42,863 bases of DNA from Flexilinea sp. (GCA_026645735.1 JAPKMT010000029.1:1-42863); one strand, 5' to 3'. Positions 1 to 8,506 are shown, numbered from the stretch's first letter. The notes: a model not told the origin generated them from the sequence alone. Numbers and translations are program-made.

Positions 1-2
1 TC

Positions 3-68
3 GATTTAGGTGTACATCACAGCAAAGCCGGTCGCTTCTCTTACCCGCCGGTTAAAGAAATTAAGTAA
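3..68 (+). CDS. C-terminal end of an unidentified gene (partial)
   Basis: The window opens inside a reading frame that closes at TAA (66-68). The last 21 residues include VHHSKAGRFSYPPVKEIK. This is too little to assign a family. The next gene starts 44 bases downstream on the same strand with its own ribosome site, so the two may be co-transcribed. Confidence 0.5.
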   Translation, partial: DLGVHHSKAGRFSYPPVKEIK

Positions 69-112
69 CAAATATTTCTAAAACAACGTTTAAGTATGAA
101 AGGATTATAAAT

Positions 113-1183
113 ATGATTAATTTAACGCGTGGTGTTCCTCCTGTTGATGTTTTCCCAATTGAAGATCTGATTCGAGCTTCTGAAAAGAATTTGCGAGAAG
201 ATGGCAAACGTGTTTTGCAATATCTTCATGCACCTGGATATCCTCCGCTGGTTGAGTATTTGGCAACTAAACATGAGGTTGGCAATGACCAGGTCGTGTT
301 AGGCAACAGTTCGTTGGAGCTGTTACAATTTGTCACCCTGACAGAAATGAAACCCGGAGACTATGCTTTCATCGAATCCCCTTCGTATGACCGGGCTAAC
401 ACATTATTGAAACGATCCGGTGCGAACGTTGTAGGAATCCCACTGGACACTGACGGTGTAAATCTGGAAGTTTTTGAAAAAGAGCTGAAGAAAAATGCCC
501 CCAAGTTGTTCTACATTATTCCGGATTTTCAGAATCCGATGGGAACAACGACCAGTCTGGAAAAACGAAAACAAATTGCACAATGGGCTGTTGAATATAA
601 TTTCCTCGTGATTGAGGATGCTCCATATCGTGAACTGCGCTATCATGGTTCAGCAGTTCCATCCATTCGATCATTTGCCCCTGATCATGTCGTAACGCTT
701 TCATCATTTTCAAAAACACTGGCTCCGGGACTTCGTATGGGCTACTTGTATGGTCCGAAAGAAATTGTCAAGAGAGTAACGGCATGGGAAGTGGATACCT
801 ATATTGGTACCGTAACACCTACACAGGGTCAGGTTTTTGAATATCTTAAACAAGGTTCTTTCGAACCAAATTTGAAGAAACTTTGCGATTTATACCGACC
901 ACGTTTGGATACATTATTGGAAACCTTGAAAGAATATCTGCCGAACGCTGTTTATCCACAACCGGAAGGTGGCTTCTTTGTAGGCGTGACACTCCCGGAA
1001 GGAAATTCAATGGAAAAACTATTACCGGCAGCGGCTGAAGCAGGATTTAAGTTAACAGACGGTCGTGGTTTCTATTTAAACCCGCAAGATGGTGATCGTT
1101 TCCTGAGAATTCCATTCTGCAGTTTAACACCGGAAGAAATTCGGAATGCAATGGAAAGTTTAACAAAAATTATCGTCCACTAA
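113..1183 (+). CDS. PLP-dependent aminotransferase, class I/II (LysN/MocR-like fold)
   Basis: A 356-aa fold-type I aminotransferase predicted to move an amino group between an amino acid and a 2-oxo acid in the cytoplasm. The Schiff-base lysine is K201 in SSFSKTLAPGLRMGY. PDFQNPMG and VIEDAPY carry the usual Asn and Asp contacts to the cofactor, and RIPFC near the C-terminus should hold the substrate carboxylate. There is no N-terminal GntR/MocR DNA-binding domain, so it is an enzyme, not a regulator. It is shorter than the usual 390-400 aa, mainly at the N-terminus. An AAAGGA site lies just before the ATG. The downstream branched-chain-type transporter on the other strand fits amino-acid metabolism, but the substrate (2-aminoadipate, aromatic or branched-chain) cannot be read from sequence. 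Confidence 0.85.
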   Translation: MINLTRGVPPVDVFPIEDLIRASEKNLREDGKRVLQYLHAPGYPPLVEYLATKHEVGNDQVVLGNSSLELLQFVTLTEMKPGDYAFIESPSYDRANTLLKRSGANVVGIPLDTDGVNLEVFEKELKKNAPKLFYIIPDFQNPMGTTTSLEKRKQIAQWAVEYNFLVIEDAPYRELRYHGSAVPSIRSFAPDHVVTLSSFSKTLAPGLRMGYLYGPKEIVKRVTAWEVDTYIGTVTPTQGQVFEYLKQGSFEPNLKKLCDLYRPRLDTLLETLKEYLPNAVYPQPEGGFFVGVTLPEGNSMEKLLPAAAEAGFKLTDGRGFYLNPQDGDRFLRIPFCSLTPEEIRNAMESLTKIIVH

Positions 1184-1240
1184 ATAATTTAATTATTCAA
1201 ATCGCTCGTATTGAATCACAACATTTATGATTCGTGTTTG

Positions 1241-1372
1241 ACGATTCGGAATATACAGTGATTTGAGATAAGTGTAAAATTATTCGTAAAGGTGGTGTTT
1301 TTGCGCAATGCGCAAAAACACCACCTTTCGATTGCAATTGCTTATTTCATAACGCTAAATAATAATCGAATT
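1241..1372. repeat. Divergent hairpin element (copy D)
   Basis: This occupies most of the 350-base gap between the aminotransferase and livF. The left edge ACGATTCGGAATAT matches the terminal repeat of the copies at 8384 and 16254, and AAAATTATT precedes the stem as in those copies. The core is a perfect 16-bp inverted repeat (1291-1306 with 1310-1325, loop AAT) ending in GTTTTTGCGC, the same stem tip as the 8384 copy. The right edge (about 1365-1372) is decayed and no target-site duplication was found. The stem is followed only by TTT, so it could terminate the aminotransferase transcript. Confidence 0.55.
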
Positions 1373-1374
1373 CA

Positions 1375-1417
1375 TAAATAAAAAAAGCAGGAAGGTCTGG
1401 TTGGATCTTCCTGCTTT
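1375..1417 (-). terminator. Rho-independent terminator of the liv operon
   Basis: Read on the minus strand, a 14-bp stem (1404-1417 with 1384-1397, one G-T mismatch, 6-nt loop) is followed by a run of seven Ts. It lies about 120 bases after the livF stop. Confidence 0.8.
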
Positions 1418-1533
1418 GCATGAGAGAGGAATTTTCTAAAGGTTTCGTTGATGGAAATGCAACAGCCACCTTTTTTGCATGAATTGCCTTATAATTTTTG
1501 CAATTCTACTTATTGATTTCTCTTGTCCACCGA

Positions 1534-2241
1534 TTAACTGCCCAGGTAAGCTTCCTTCACACGTGGATCAGTCAATAAATCGCTTGCTGGACCTTCAATA
1601 GTGATGTTACCTGTTTCCAGAACATAGGCACGATTGGCGATGCTCAGCGCCATAAAGGCGTTTTGTTCATTCAATAATATTGTTTTACCTTCCTTGTTCA
1701 TACGTTGGATAACTTCAAAAATTTCATCCACAATTTTTGGAGCGAGTCCCATGGAAGGTTCATCCAATACAACCAAATCTCCGCCGGTTACGATAGCCCG
1801 TCCGACAGCCAGCATTTGCTGTTCACCGCCGGACAAAGTAATCGATGGCTGTGAACGACGTTCTTTCAATCGTGGAAAAAGTTCAAAAACTTCTTCATAA
1901 GATGCTTTTTTGCCTTCGGGATCTTTTCTCAGCAATGCAGCCATTTTTAAATTTTCCATGACGGTTAGATTCGTGAAAATCCGTCTTCCTTCTGGAACAT
2001 GTGTAATACCCATTTCGACGATTCTATGAGGAGCTATGTTGGTAATGTCCTTATCTTTAAAATGAACAGTCCCATTGGCAGCACGTTCTAAACCGGTTAT
2101 GGTGCGTAATGTGGTCGTCTTACCGGCGCCATTGGCTCCGATCAGTGTGACAATTTCGCCTTTATCGACGTAAAATGAAATTCCTTTTACCGCTTTAATG
2201 GCGCCATAATTTACATGCAGATCTTTAATTTCGAGAAGCAT
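1534..2241 (-). CDS. livF: Branched-chain amino acid ABC transporter ATPase LivF
   Basis: A 235-aa cytoplasmic ATPase of the HAAT (LIV-I) uptake family. It has Walker A GANGAGKTT, signature LSGGEQQMLAVGRAI and Walker B LVVLDEPSMGLAP. Family length and the C-terminal VKEAYLGS ending are typical. The first 17 bases overlap the end of livG, so the two ATPases are translationally coupled. It is the last gene of a five-gene minus-strand set (binding protein, livH, livM, livG, livF). LivF pairs with LivG to drive the LivH/LivM channel. The substrate could be Leu/Ile/Val, another amino acid, or an amide such as urea. Confidence 0.95.
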   Translation of the reverse strand: MLLEIKDLHVNYGAIKAVKGISFYVDKGEIVTLIGANGAGKTTTLRTITGLERAANGTVHFKDKDITNIAPHRIVEMGITHVPEGRRIFTNLTVMENLKMAALLRKDPEGKKASYEEVFELFPRLKERRSQPSITLSGGEQQMLAVGRAIVTGGDLVVLDEPSMGLAPKIVDEIFEVIQRMNKEGKTILLNEQNAFMALSIANRAYVLETGNITIEGPASDLLTDPRVKEAYLGS

Positions 2242-3004
2242 TTGCGTGACCTCCTAAGTAAGCCTCAATGACTTTCGGATCATTTTGCACTTTTTCAGGT
2301 GTACCTTCGGAGATTGTTTCACCGAAATCCAGAACTTTGATATACTCAGCAATTTTCATGACCATCTTCATGTGATGTTCAATCACTAAAATCGCTTTCC
2401 CCAAATCTTTCTGTACACGCAGGATCAAACTTACCACATCGTCAATTTCATTCGGATTCATTCCTGCAGCTGGTTCGTCCAATAAGATTACTTTCGGTTC
2501 TGTAGCCAGGGCTCGTACAATTTCTAATTTTCGCTGTTCACCATAAGGAAGATTATTCGCAAAGAAGTTCTTTTTATCCTGAAGATCGAACATCTCCAAC
2601 AATTCCATCGATTTTTCGGTAATGCGTTTCTCCTCAGCATGATATTTTCCGGTACGGGACAACATATTAAAGAAGTTGTAATCCGTTTTGAAGGAGTGCG
2701 CCATTTTGACATTATCCAACACGGTTGCACCGTGGAATAAACGAATATTTTGAAACGTACGGGCCAAACCTGCCTCAGTAAATTGATAAGGTTTACAACC
2801 AGCCATCAATTTCCCGTCGATGTAGATACTGCCTTGTGTTGGCTGGTAAATACCGGTTAGCATATTAAAAACGGTTGTTTTCCCTGCTCCATTGGGTCCG
2901 ATGATTGCATACAATTCTTTTTGCTCAAGGTCTAAGGAAAAATCATTTACAGCTTTCAAACCGCCAAATTGAATACTAATGTGATCAGCTTTTAAGATAC
3001 TCAT
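2225..3004 (-). CDS. livG: Branched-chain amino acid ABC transporter ATPase LivG
   Basis: A 259-aa ATPase, partner of LivF. Walker A is GPNGAGKTT and Walker B is VILLDEPAAGMNP. The signature reads LPYGEQRKLEIVRAL instead of LSGGQ, which is normal for LivG. The ATG overlaps the livM stop in an ATGA arrangement, indicating tight translational coupling. The C-terminus ends VIEAYLGGHANASRN, as in LivG relatives. Confidence 0.95.
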   Translation of the reverse strand: MSILKADHISIQFGGLKAVNDFSLDLEQKELYAIIGPNGAGKTTVFNMLTGIYQPTQGSIYIDGKLMAGCKPYQFTEAGLARTFQNIRLFHGATVLDNVKMAHSFKTDYNFFNMLSRTGKYHAEEKRITEKSMELLEMFDLQDKKNFFANNLPYGEQRKLEIVRALATEPKVILLDEPAAGMNPNEIDDVVSLILRVQKDLGKAILVIEHHMKMVMKIAEYIKVLDFGETISEGTPEKVQNDPKVIEAYLGGHANASRN

Positions 3005-4035
3005 CGGGAAGCCTCCTCATTAGCAACAATTGTTTTCTTCGTTTTTCGCTGAAACAAATTGGAAAAGCCGATGTGTTGAATACCGCCGGTCTTTAACTTG
3101 AGGAAAGCAAACTCTTTGCCTCCAAACATGCCTACCGGTCTGAACAGGATTATGATCACCAGCAAACCGCCATAAATGACCAGACGCCATTCATTCATGA
3201 AGCGTAAAACTTCCGGTAATGCCGTCAGGATAAAGGCACCAAGGATGGATCCGCTGATACTGCCTACACCGCCTGCATAAAGATAAACCAGAAAATCTGT
3301 AGATTTTGTGTAGCTGAAAACATCCGGATGTAGATAGCGGAGTGTGTGTGCATACATACTTCCTGCGATCCCAGCAATGAAAGCAGAAGTGACAAAAGCC
3401 TGAACTTTATATTTTGAGGTGTTGATACCCATCGTATCAGCGGCGACTTCATTGTCGCGAATCGCCAAACACCCTCTGCCATAGGCAGAATCCATATAAT
3501 TACGGCAGATGTAGATCGTAATAACGACAAACACAAAAATCCAGAATAAGCTTGCCAGTTTAGGAATGCCGGTCAAACCACGTGCAGCACCAACTGCCGG
3601 TGTAATCCGGATAATCGACCGAATCACTTCGCCAAAACCCAACGTCACAATAGCCAGGTAATCACCTTTCAAACGCAGCGTCGGCATACCAATCAAGAAA
3701 CCGAATATTGCTGCTCCGATACCGCCCGCGATTGTGGCAAGCAGGAAAAAGATGGTCTGCATGGTTGGAGGCATAGCAGCAGCGTTGAAAATGATTTTAG
3801 AAAATAATGCTGACACATAGGCACCTACAGCCATAAAACCGGCGTGTCCAATGGAATTTTGCCCGGTCATGCCGTTTACCAGATTCAATGATTGGGTCAT
3901 AATGATATTGACACCGGCCAGCATGATAATCTGGATAACATAATTGTTGAGAATTTTATTTTTCTGCAGTAAGAAAATCACTACATAAATTAAAGGGAGA
4001 ATGATTACTTCTGAATTCTTTCGCAGCCAGTTCAT
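3001..4035 (-). CDS. livM: Branched-chain amino acid ABC transporter permease LivM
   Basis: An integral membrane permease of about 344 aa with 8-10 hydrophobic segments, one of the two channel subunits. The conserved LivM loop GDYLAIVTLGFGEVIR and the segment GLTGIPKL are present. I start it at the ATG at 4035 (MNWLRKNS) because AAGAGG lies 8 bases upstream. The frame could also open at the ATG at 4041 or a GTG at 4044, but those leave almost no spacing. The ribosome site lies across the end of livH, only a few bases upstream, so translation is probably coupled. Confidence 0.93.
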   Translation of the reverse strand: MNWLRKNSEVIILPLIYVVIFLLQKNKILNNYVIQIIMLAGVNIIMTQSLNLVNGMTGQNSIGHAGFMAVGAYVSALFSKIIFNAAAMPPTMQTIFFLLATIAGGIGAAIFGFLIGMPTLRLKGDYLAIVTLGFGEVIRSIIRITPAVGAARGLTGIPKLASLFWIFVFVVITIYICRNYMDSAYGRGCLAIRDNEVAADTMGINTSKYKVQAFVTSAFIAGIAGSMYAHTLRYLHPDVFSYTKSTDFLVYLYAGGVGSISGSILGAFILTALPEVLRFMNEWRLVIYGGLLVIIILFRPVGMFGGKEFAFLKLKTGGIQHIGFSNLFQRKTKKTIVANEEASR

Positions 4036-4047
4036 TTTCATCACCTC

Positions 4048-4950
4048 TTATACTTTCTCAATCATCGGCTTCCCAAGCAATCCTTCAGGCTTCAGAAGCA
4101 GAATAATAATCAGTACTACGAAAGAAATTCCGTATGCCAGTTCAGAATAGACGGATGAAATCATAATTTCGATAACACCCATGATGAATCCACCCAAAAC
4201 AGCTCCACGGATATCACCAATACCACCAATCACCGCCGCAATAAATGCTTTGTTTCCCAGCGTTGCACCCATCGTCACTGTCAATACTGGATAATTGTTG
4301 GCATAAAAAGCGCCGCTGATCGCAGCAAGCCCTGCACCGATGAAAAATGTAGCAGAAATGACACGGTTTACATTGATCCCCATTAAGGAGGATGCATCTT
4401 TGTCACAAGAAGCAGCGCGCATTTCCATTCCGATTGTCGTTTTCATGATAATAAAATAGAGAACGCTCATAATCACAATCGACAGAATGATGACAACGAT
4501 TCGCACTAAGCTTAGTTGGATTGGTCCCACATAAAACAGTACATCCTTCAACAATTTTGGGAATGTTCGCGGATTTGGACCAATAAAAGGAATGGCTCGA
4601 AAAAAGTTTTGCGTAAAAAGCGAAACGCCAATCGCGGCAATCATGCTGGAGATCTTCGGTCTGTTGCGCAGAGGTTTATACGCAATCCTTTCCACACCGA
4701 CACCAATAAAACCGGTGATACTTGCACCGGCAAGAATGACAAAAAGAGCAATTGCAGGCCCAAGCATTTGATCCGCAAAGAATAGGCTTACGATGAAGAA
4801 GACAGCATAAGAACCCATCATCAGGAAGTCGCCATGCGCCATATTGATCATGCGGATGATACCAAACACCATCGTATATCCAATCGCTAACAGGGCATAG
4901 ATACTTCCAAGTTGAAGTCCGTAAACCAGTAGTTGAATAAATTTTTCCAT
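4048..4950 (-). CDS. livH: Branched-chain amino acid ABC transporter permease LivH
   Basis: A 300-aa permease that forms the channel with LivM. It has the typical N-terminal stretch YGLQLGSIYALLAIGYTMV, then GIIRMINMAHGDFLMMGSY, and the conserved loop KPLRNRPKISSMIAAIGVS. A strong GGGAGG site precedes the ATG. It follows the binding-protein gene after a 74-base gap that holds a 12-bp hairpin, which likely lowers permease expression relative to the binding protein. Confidence 0.95.
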   Translation of the reverse strand: MEKFIQLLVYGLQLGSIYALLAIGYTMVFGIIRMINMAHGDFLMMGSYAVFFIVSLFFADQMLGPAIALFVILAGASITGFIGVGVERIAYKPLRNRPKISSMIAAIGVSLFTQNFFRAIPFIGPNPRTFPKLLKDVLFYVGPIQLSLVRIVVIILSIVIMSVLYFIIMKTTIGMEMRAASCDKDASSLMGINVNRVISATFFIGAGLAAISGAFYANNYPVLTVTMGATLGNKAFIAAVIGGIGDIRGAVLGGFIMGVIEIMISSVYSELAYGISFVVLIIILLLKPEGLLGKPMIEKV

Positions 4951-4973
4951 TATCCTCCCTCAAAATTTAACCA

Positions 4974-5003
4974 ATCTGGCACAAGCTTTCACTTGTGCCA
5001 GAT
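4974..5003 (-). terminator. Intercistronic hairpin between the binding-protein gene and livH
   Basis: A perfect 12-bp inverted repeat (ATCTGGCACAAG with its complement, 6-nt loop) lies just after the binding-protein stop. No strong U tract follows on the minus strand. It is therefore better read as a partial terminator or 3'-end stabiliser, a usual way to give excess binding protein. Confidence 0.65.
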
Positions 5004-5024
5004 GGAATTACTTACTGATAAAAA

Positions 5025-6182
5025 TTATTCAGCAGGGGAAACACTACCTACATATTGTGCAACACCATCGCGAACCTGAAGAATAATTCCAGATTTAATT
5101 GGATTCCGGAATTCGTCAAATGTTACATGACCGGACGGAAGATCCAATGAGGTTTTCACCATTGCATCGCGTATGCCAGTGCCATCAATGGTTTCTGCAT
5201 TTTGAATCGCATTCAAAACAATATGAGCAGCTTCATAAGCCATAGCAGAGCAGAAGCTCGGGCGATATCCGGCTAAGTCGGTAAATGCTTTCACAAAATC
5301 CGCAGCGGTTTCTGCATCCGGAGAGAATCCTGTTACATAATACGCGCCTTCGATGACGTCTAAGCCGACTAATTCCGGCATTGCTGCATAATCCCAGGAA
5401 TCACAACCAAGCAGGGTTGCTTCGATGCCCATACCGCGAATCTGTTGCAGAATCAGCGGAATGTTGTCGATGTGAGCAGGAACGAAGACTGCCTCAGGAT
5501 TGGCATTCTTAATGTTGATGAGCTGGGCGCTGAAGTCTTTTACATCGGCACCACTGAATGCTTCGTTGGCTACGATTTCGCCGCCTAATGCTTCAAATGC
5601 ATCGACGAATGCTTTGTCAAGTCCGGCGCTGTAGGTATCAGCGTTGTCATAGATCACAGCGGTTTTTCTTAAGCCAAGGTTTTCATAAGCAAATTGAGCA
5701 ACAACTTTTCCCTGGAACGGATCAATGATACAAGCGCGGAAAACATAATCACCGACTTTTGTTACTGCTTCATTAGTACCTGTATTGGTAATTTGCGGAA
5801 TTTTTGCAGCCTGGCTGATTTCAGCGGAAGCAATGGTATCGCCGGAGTTATTAGGTCCAACAATGGCTAAAACACCATCCTGCTCAATAAGTTTTTGAGC
5901 TGCATTCACTGCAATTTCTGGTTTTGCTTCGCAGTCTTCGATAATCCAGTTGATCTTGACCTTTTTGCCATCGACATCAAGACCGCCATTGGCTTCCAAC
6001 TCTTGCTGGACCAATCGAATGGCATCAGTCATGTTCTGACCATCAATCGCCTGCGCACCGGAAATGGTGCTGATCATACCGAGATTGATTTCATCCGGTA
6101 TTACTTTCTCAGCGGAAACTGCACTAATTCCCATTACGAGTGACAACGTTAAAACTACCATCAGTAATACAAATTTCTTCAT
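5025..6182 (-). CDS. Branched-chain amino acid-type ABC transporter substrate-binding protein
   Basis: A 385-aa periplasmic/extracellular binding protein of the LivJ/LivK type (Peripla_BP_6). A signal peptide of about 25 residues ends VSA, with cleavage expected before EKVIPDEINLG. There is no lipobox cysteine. The body has the family start INLGMISTISGAQAIDGQNM, then VDGKKVKINWIIEDCEAKPEIAV and GPNNSGDTIASAEISQAAKIPQ cut into its usual positions. A GGAG site precedes the ATG. It is the first gene of the liv operon. The ligand is not determined by sequence; the neighbouring racemase raises the option of an acidic or hydantoin-derived amino acid. Confidence 0.92.
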   Translation of the reverse strand: MKKFVLLMVVLTLSLVMGISAVSAEKVIPDEINLGMISTISGAQAIDGQNMTDAIRLVQQELEANGGLDVDGKKVKINWIIEDCEAKPEIAVNAAQKLIEQDGVLAIVGPNNSGDTIASAEISQAAKIPQITNTGTNEAVTKVGDYVFRACIIDPFQGKVVAQFAYENLGLRKTAVIYDNADTYSAGLDKAFVDAFEALGGEIVANEAFSGADVKDFSAQLINIKNANPEAVFVPAHIDNIPLILQQIRGMGIEATLLGCDSWDYAAMPELVGLDVIEGAYYVTGFSPDAETAADFVKAFTDLAGYRPSFCSAMAYEAAHIVLNAIQNAETIDGTGIRDAMVKTSLDLPSGHVTFDEFRNPIKSGIILQVRDGVAQYVGSVSPAE

Positions 6183-6292
6183 CTCTATTTCTCCTTATGT
6201 TTGATTTTAAAATCATCGTTTTTGTGTATCGACGATTCTAATGGACCTATTTATTTTGTTCTCATCAATTCGTTTTGTACGTTTTCAATCAA

Positions 6293-6374
6293 ATTATATC
6301 AATTTTGTATAGTTGTTAAGATAATAAAACCTGCGCTTTTTGATTTTAACGTTCAAAGTCATTTTTGTATAGTT
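6293..6374 (-). promoter_or_regulatory. liv operon promoter region with two copies of a 16-bp motif
   Basis: The 327-base gap 6183-6509 holds no gene. On the minus strand a TATAAT -10 box lies at 6298-6293. A weak -35 (TCTTAA) sits 17 bases upstream. Two copies of one motif, AACTATACAAAATTGA (6299-6314) and AACTATACAAAAATGA (6359-6374), start exactly 60 bases apart. The nearer copy directly abuts the -10 box. A third copy lies ahead of the racemase unit at 7947. A small GGAGAA/TTCTCC hairpin at 6438-6450 lies after the racemase gene. Confidence 0.55.
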
Positions 6375-6509
6375 ATTCATATTAATTTACAAATTTCCGT
6401 TCCATTCATTATGCAGTCAGGCATTTTCTCATAAATTGGAGAATTTCTCCCAAAATGAAAAAAAATTGATCTAATTTCATCCAAATATTTCGAAATTATC
6501 TCAGATCCT

Positions 6510-7202
6510 TCAAGCCGGCGTTCCACTGTATCTACGTTTTTTGCTGATGGATAAACCAGCCTTAACCAGACCGGTTACAATCATTAAAGCGCAGACGATG
6601 CTGTCCAACACTGGAACTTCTAATTCGCGGCTCAGGTTTTTATCCAGCCCGCTTAAACCCGCGCATCCCAATACAATCACCTCGGCCAAATCTTCATCCA
6701 GCGCTGCCTTTGCCGTATCCAGGAAAATTTCTTCGTCAGAAAGTGATTCCTGTACATTTTTTGGAGCGCGCACGGAAGCGTTATACGCTTCCAAATGGTA
6801 ATTCCGGATCATCGCCTGCTTATTGGGAATTGAATGAACGGCTGTTGAAACAACAGAAAATGAATGTCCCAACATTGTCGCAAGTTTCATCGATGATTCA
6901 CCAATTCCGACAACCGGTTTGGTCGTAATTTCTTTCAGCAGATCCAGGTTGGGATCACTGTGGCAGGCTACGACAAATCCATCGTATTGGCTCTCATTTT
7001 CCAGAAACAGTTTCAGCATTCCGGGTGCAGCTTGGGCACTATCCATGTAGTAGTCAATAAATTCAGGTGCACCGGGCGTGGAGATTGTGTGAACAATAAA
7101 ATCGCCATCAGCATATGCCATGGCAGTCTGTTGTATCGCTTCTGTCATCTTTTGGCTGCTGTTCGGATTAATAATCAAGATTTTTACATCATGCATTTTC
7201 AT
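6510..7202 (-). CDS. Asp/Glu/hydantoin racemase family protein
   Basis: A 230-aa cofactor-independent racemase or isomerase of the HyuE-like Asp/Glu racemase superfamily. Both catalytic cysteines are present: C80 in ACHSDP and C180 in VLGCAGLSGL. The N-terminal IINPNSS phosphate/substrate loop is typical. Such enzymes racemise 5-substituted hydantoins, allantoin or acidic amino acids. It sits 9 bases after an unknown 154-aa gene on the same strand and ahead of the liv operon, so product uptake and conversion may be linked. The ATG at 7202 has only a weak GAGAT site; a second ATG two codons later would also work. Confidence 0.85.
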   Translation of the reverse strand: MKMHDVKILIINPNSSQKMTEAIQQTAMAYADGDFIVHTISTPGAPEFIDYYMDSAQAAPGMLKLFLENESQYDGFVVACHSDPNLDLLKEITTKPVVGIGESSMKLATMLGHSFSVVSTAVHSIPNKQAMIRNYHLEAYNASVRAPKNVQESLSDEEIFLDTAKAALDEDLAEVIVLGCAGLSGLDKNLSRELEVPVLDSIVCALMIVTGLVKAGLSISKKRRYSGTPA

Positions 7203-7211
7203 ATCTGATCT

Positions 7212-7676
7212 CTATTTATCCTCCGATTGCAGAACAAAAGGATTGATTCGCTCTATACTGTCAACCCGTTTCCGAATAATGTCATCAGGATAACTTAATA
7301 GTTTCCCAAACGCGACAGATATCTCTCGGCGTTCAACGCCATCATAGCAACCCTTTGCTTCTAATTCCCCAGCCCGTTGTTTCAGTGATAAATATTCCTG
7401 AATAACCGCGTCATTTGCATAATAAAGAATAGAATTTTTACCTTTCGTAAATTCAGCGCTTTGAATGTCGGTAATTAACAACGACTCTTCAACATAATAG
7501 CTGGTTCCGAAGCCTTCACTAATTTCTTTCGAAGCTTGAACAAGTAAATCCAAATTTTGCGGATCGATCGGAGGACTGATGGCCAATTTTTTGACACCAC
7601 AAGCAATCATTTCGATAAAACAATTGATCATACCGAGTTCGAAAGAAATTTGATCGATTTTATAAGAAATTGCCAC
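7212..7676 (-). CDS. Hypothetical protein of 154 aa upstream of the racemase
   Basis: I do not recognise this family. It looks soluble, with no signal or membrane segment. An N-terminal part contains ACGVKKLAISPPIDP, a middle part TSYYVEESLLITDIQSAEF, and a charged C-terminal helix-rich part RREISVAFGKLLSYPDD. A GAGGAG site lies a few bases before the ATG. It is the first gene after a strong promoter and a long 5' leader, and is very likely co-transcribed with the racemase 9 bases downstream. A role as a racemase partner or a small metabolic enzyme is possible but not shown. Confidence 0.75.
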   Translation of the reverse strand: MAISYKIDQISFELGMINCFIEMIACGVKKLAISPPIDPQNLDLLVQASKEISEGFGTSYYVEESLLITDIQSAEFTKGKNSILYYANDAVIQEYLSLKQRAGELEAKGCYDGVERREISVAFGKLLSYPDDIIRKRVDSIERINPFVLQSEDK

Positions 7677-7993
7677 TGAATCTCCTCACAATTTTTCGCA
7701 CAGTTGATGGTCCATTAAAAACATGAATAAACAATAAACCCTAAAAAAGGTGTTTAAAATCAATAAACAAGCAAACCGCAGTTTGCTTATCCTGAAAGGG
7801 CAGCTATTGCTTTAGACGAACTCGTATAATTTGAACGGTTGGGAAGCTGTTGGAAAGCAATCGATTAAATAACAAAATATCTGCAACCAAAAGATCAGAT
7901 TTATTCGTTAATCTGATACAGTTATCTAATTCATTGTATTTTGTTATCATTTTTGTATAATTTTTCCCTTAATATGGATTACAAATTATTCAT
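7677..7993 (-). other. Long 5' leader of the unknown/racemase operon
   Basis: About 317 bases separate the predicted start of transcription from the first gene. It holds an 8-bp hairpin ATCAGATT/AATCTGAT (7894-7917), a second 8-bp hairpin AAGCAAAC/GTTTGCTT (7769-7788) and the motif AATTATACAAAAATGA (7947-7962). A 48-codon frame (7950-7804) opens right at the motif but has no usable ribosome site. I recognise no riboswitch class. Confidence 0.4.
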
Positions 7994-7999
7994 TAAGAA

Positions 8000-8028
8000 A
8001 TTCTACATATAAAAAAAGTGGATGTCAA
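8000..8028 (-). promoter_or_regulatory. Promoter of the unknown/racemase operon
   Basis: On the minus strand, TTGACA (8028-8023), a 17-base spacer and TAGAAT (8005-8000) form a near-consensus sigma-70-type promoter. The predicted start is near 7993. Confidence 0.7.
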
Positions 8029-8383
8029 GCAACAGTTCCAGTCATAAAAAACGACTAATTGTTATTCTGTCGCTTTTCGTTGCAGAGGTAAAAAGATTAT
8101 AACCCGGATTTTTTAATCAGTTGTCATGGTTATTTGACTGTCTGTTATTTTAGGTCGCGGATTTCATTAAGGTTGCTAATGATTCTTTTCTTGAAATGGT
8201 TCATGTAAAATATTGAGATTAACGACAAACTATAAAACTTTTTTTTCTTCAGGTTTGTGCAATACAAAGAGATATATTGATCACTGTAATTTTTTTGTAC
8301 AAAGCAGGAAAACACTACAACACTGATTATTTTTCTTTTTGTCTGAATGGTTATTCAAATTTTTGTATTGCTTTTTTCCAATA

Positions 8384-8506
8384 CAGCGATTCGAAATATG
8401 GGGAGAATTATTTGTTATTGTGTTGTTTTTGCGCGGAGCGCAAAAACAACACAATAACAGGTTTTCTCTTTTTTCTCAAAAGGTTTTTCCAAATTTCGAA
8501 TTACTG
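8384..8506. mobile_element. Hairpin MITE-like element, copy A, with 9-bp target duplication
   Basis: A 123-base non-coding element. The left end CAGCGATTCGAAATATGG and the complement of the right end agree at 15 of 18 positions. The direct repeat TTTCCAATA flanks it exactly (8375-8383 and 8507-8515), as expected for a 9-bp target-site duplication. The centre is a perfect 22-bp inverted repeat (8413-8434 with 8438-8459) with a GGA loop. The stem is followed on the plus strand by T-rich sequence, so it could act as a terminator. It shares ends and interior with the copy at 16254. No transposase is encoded. Confidence 0.85.

Noticed and set aside
7804-7950. A 48-codon frame in the racemase-operon leader
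   Set aside because: It opens directly at the shared 16-bp motif, but the nearest AAGGGA is about 14 bases away and the peptide is not enriched in any amino acid that would suggest attenuation.
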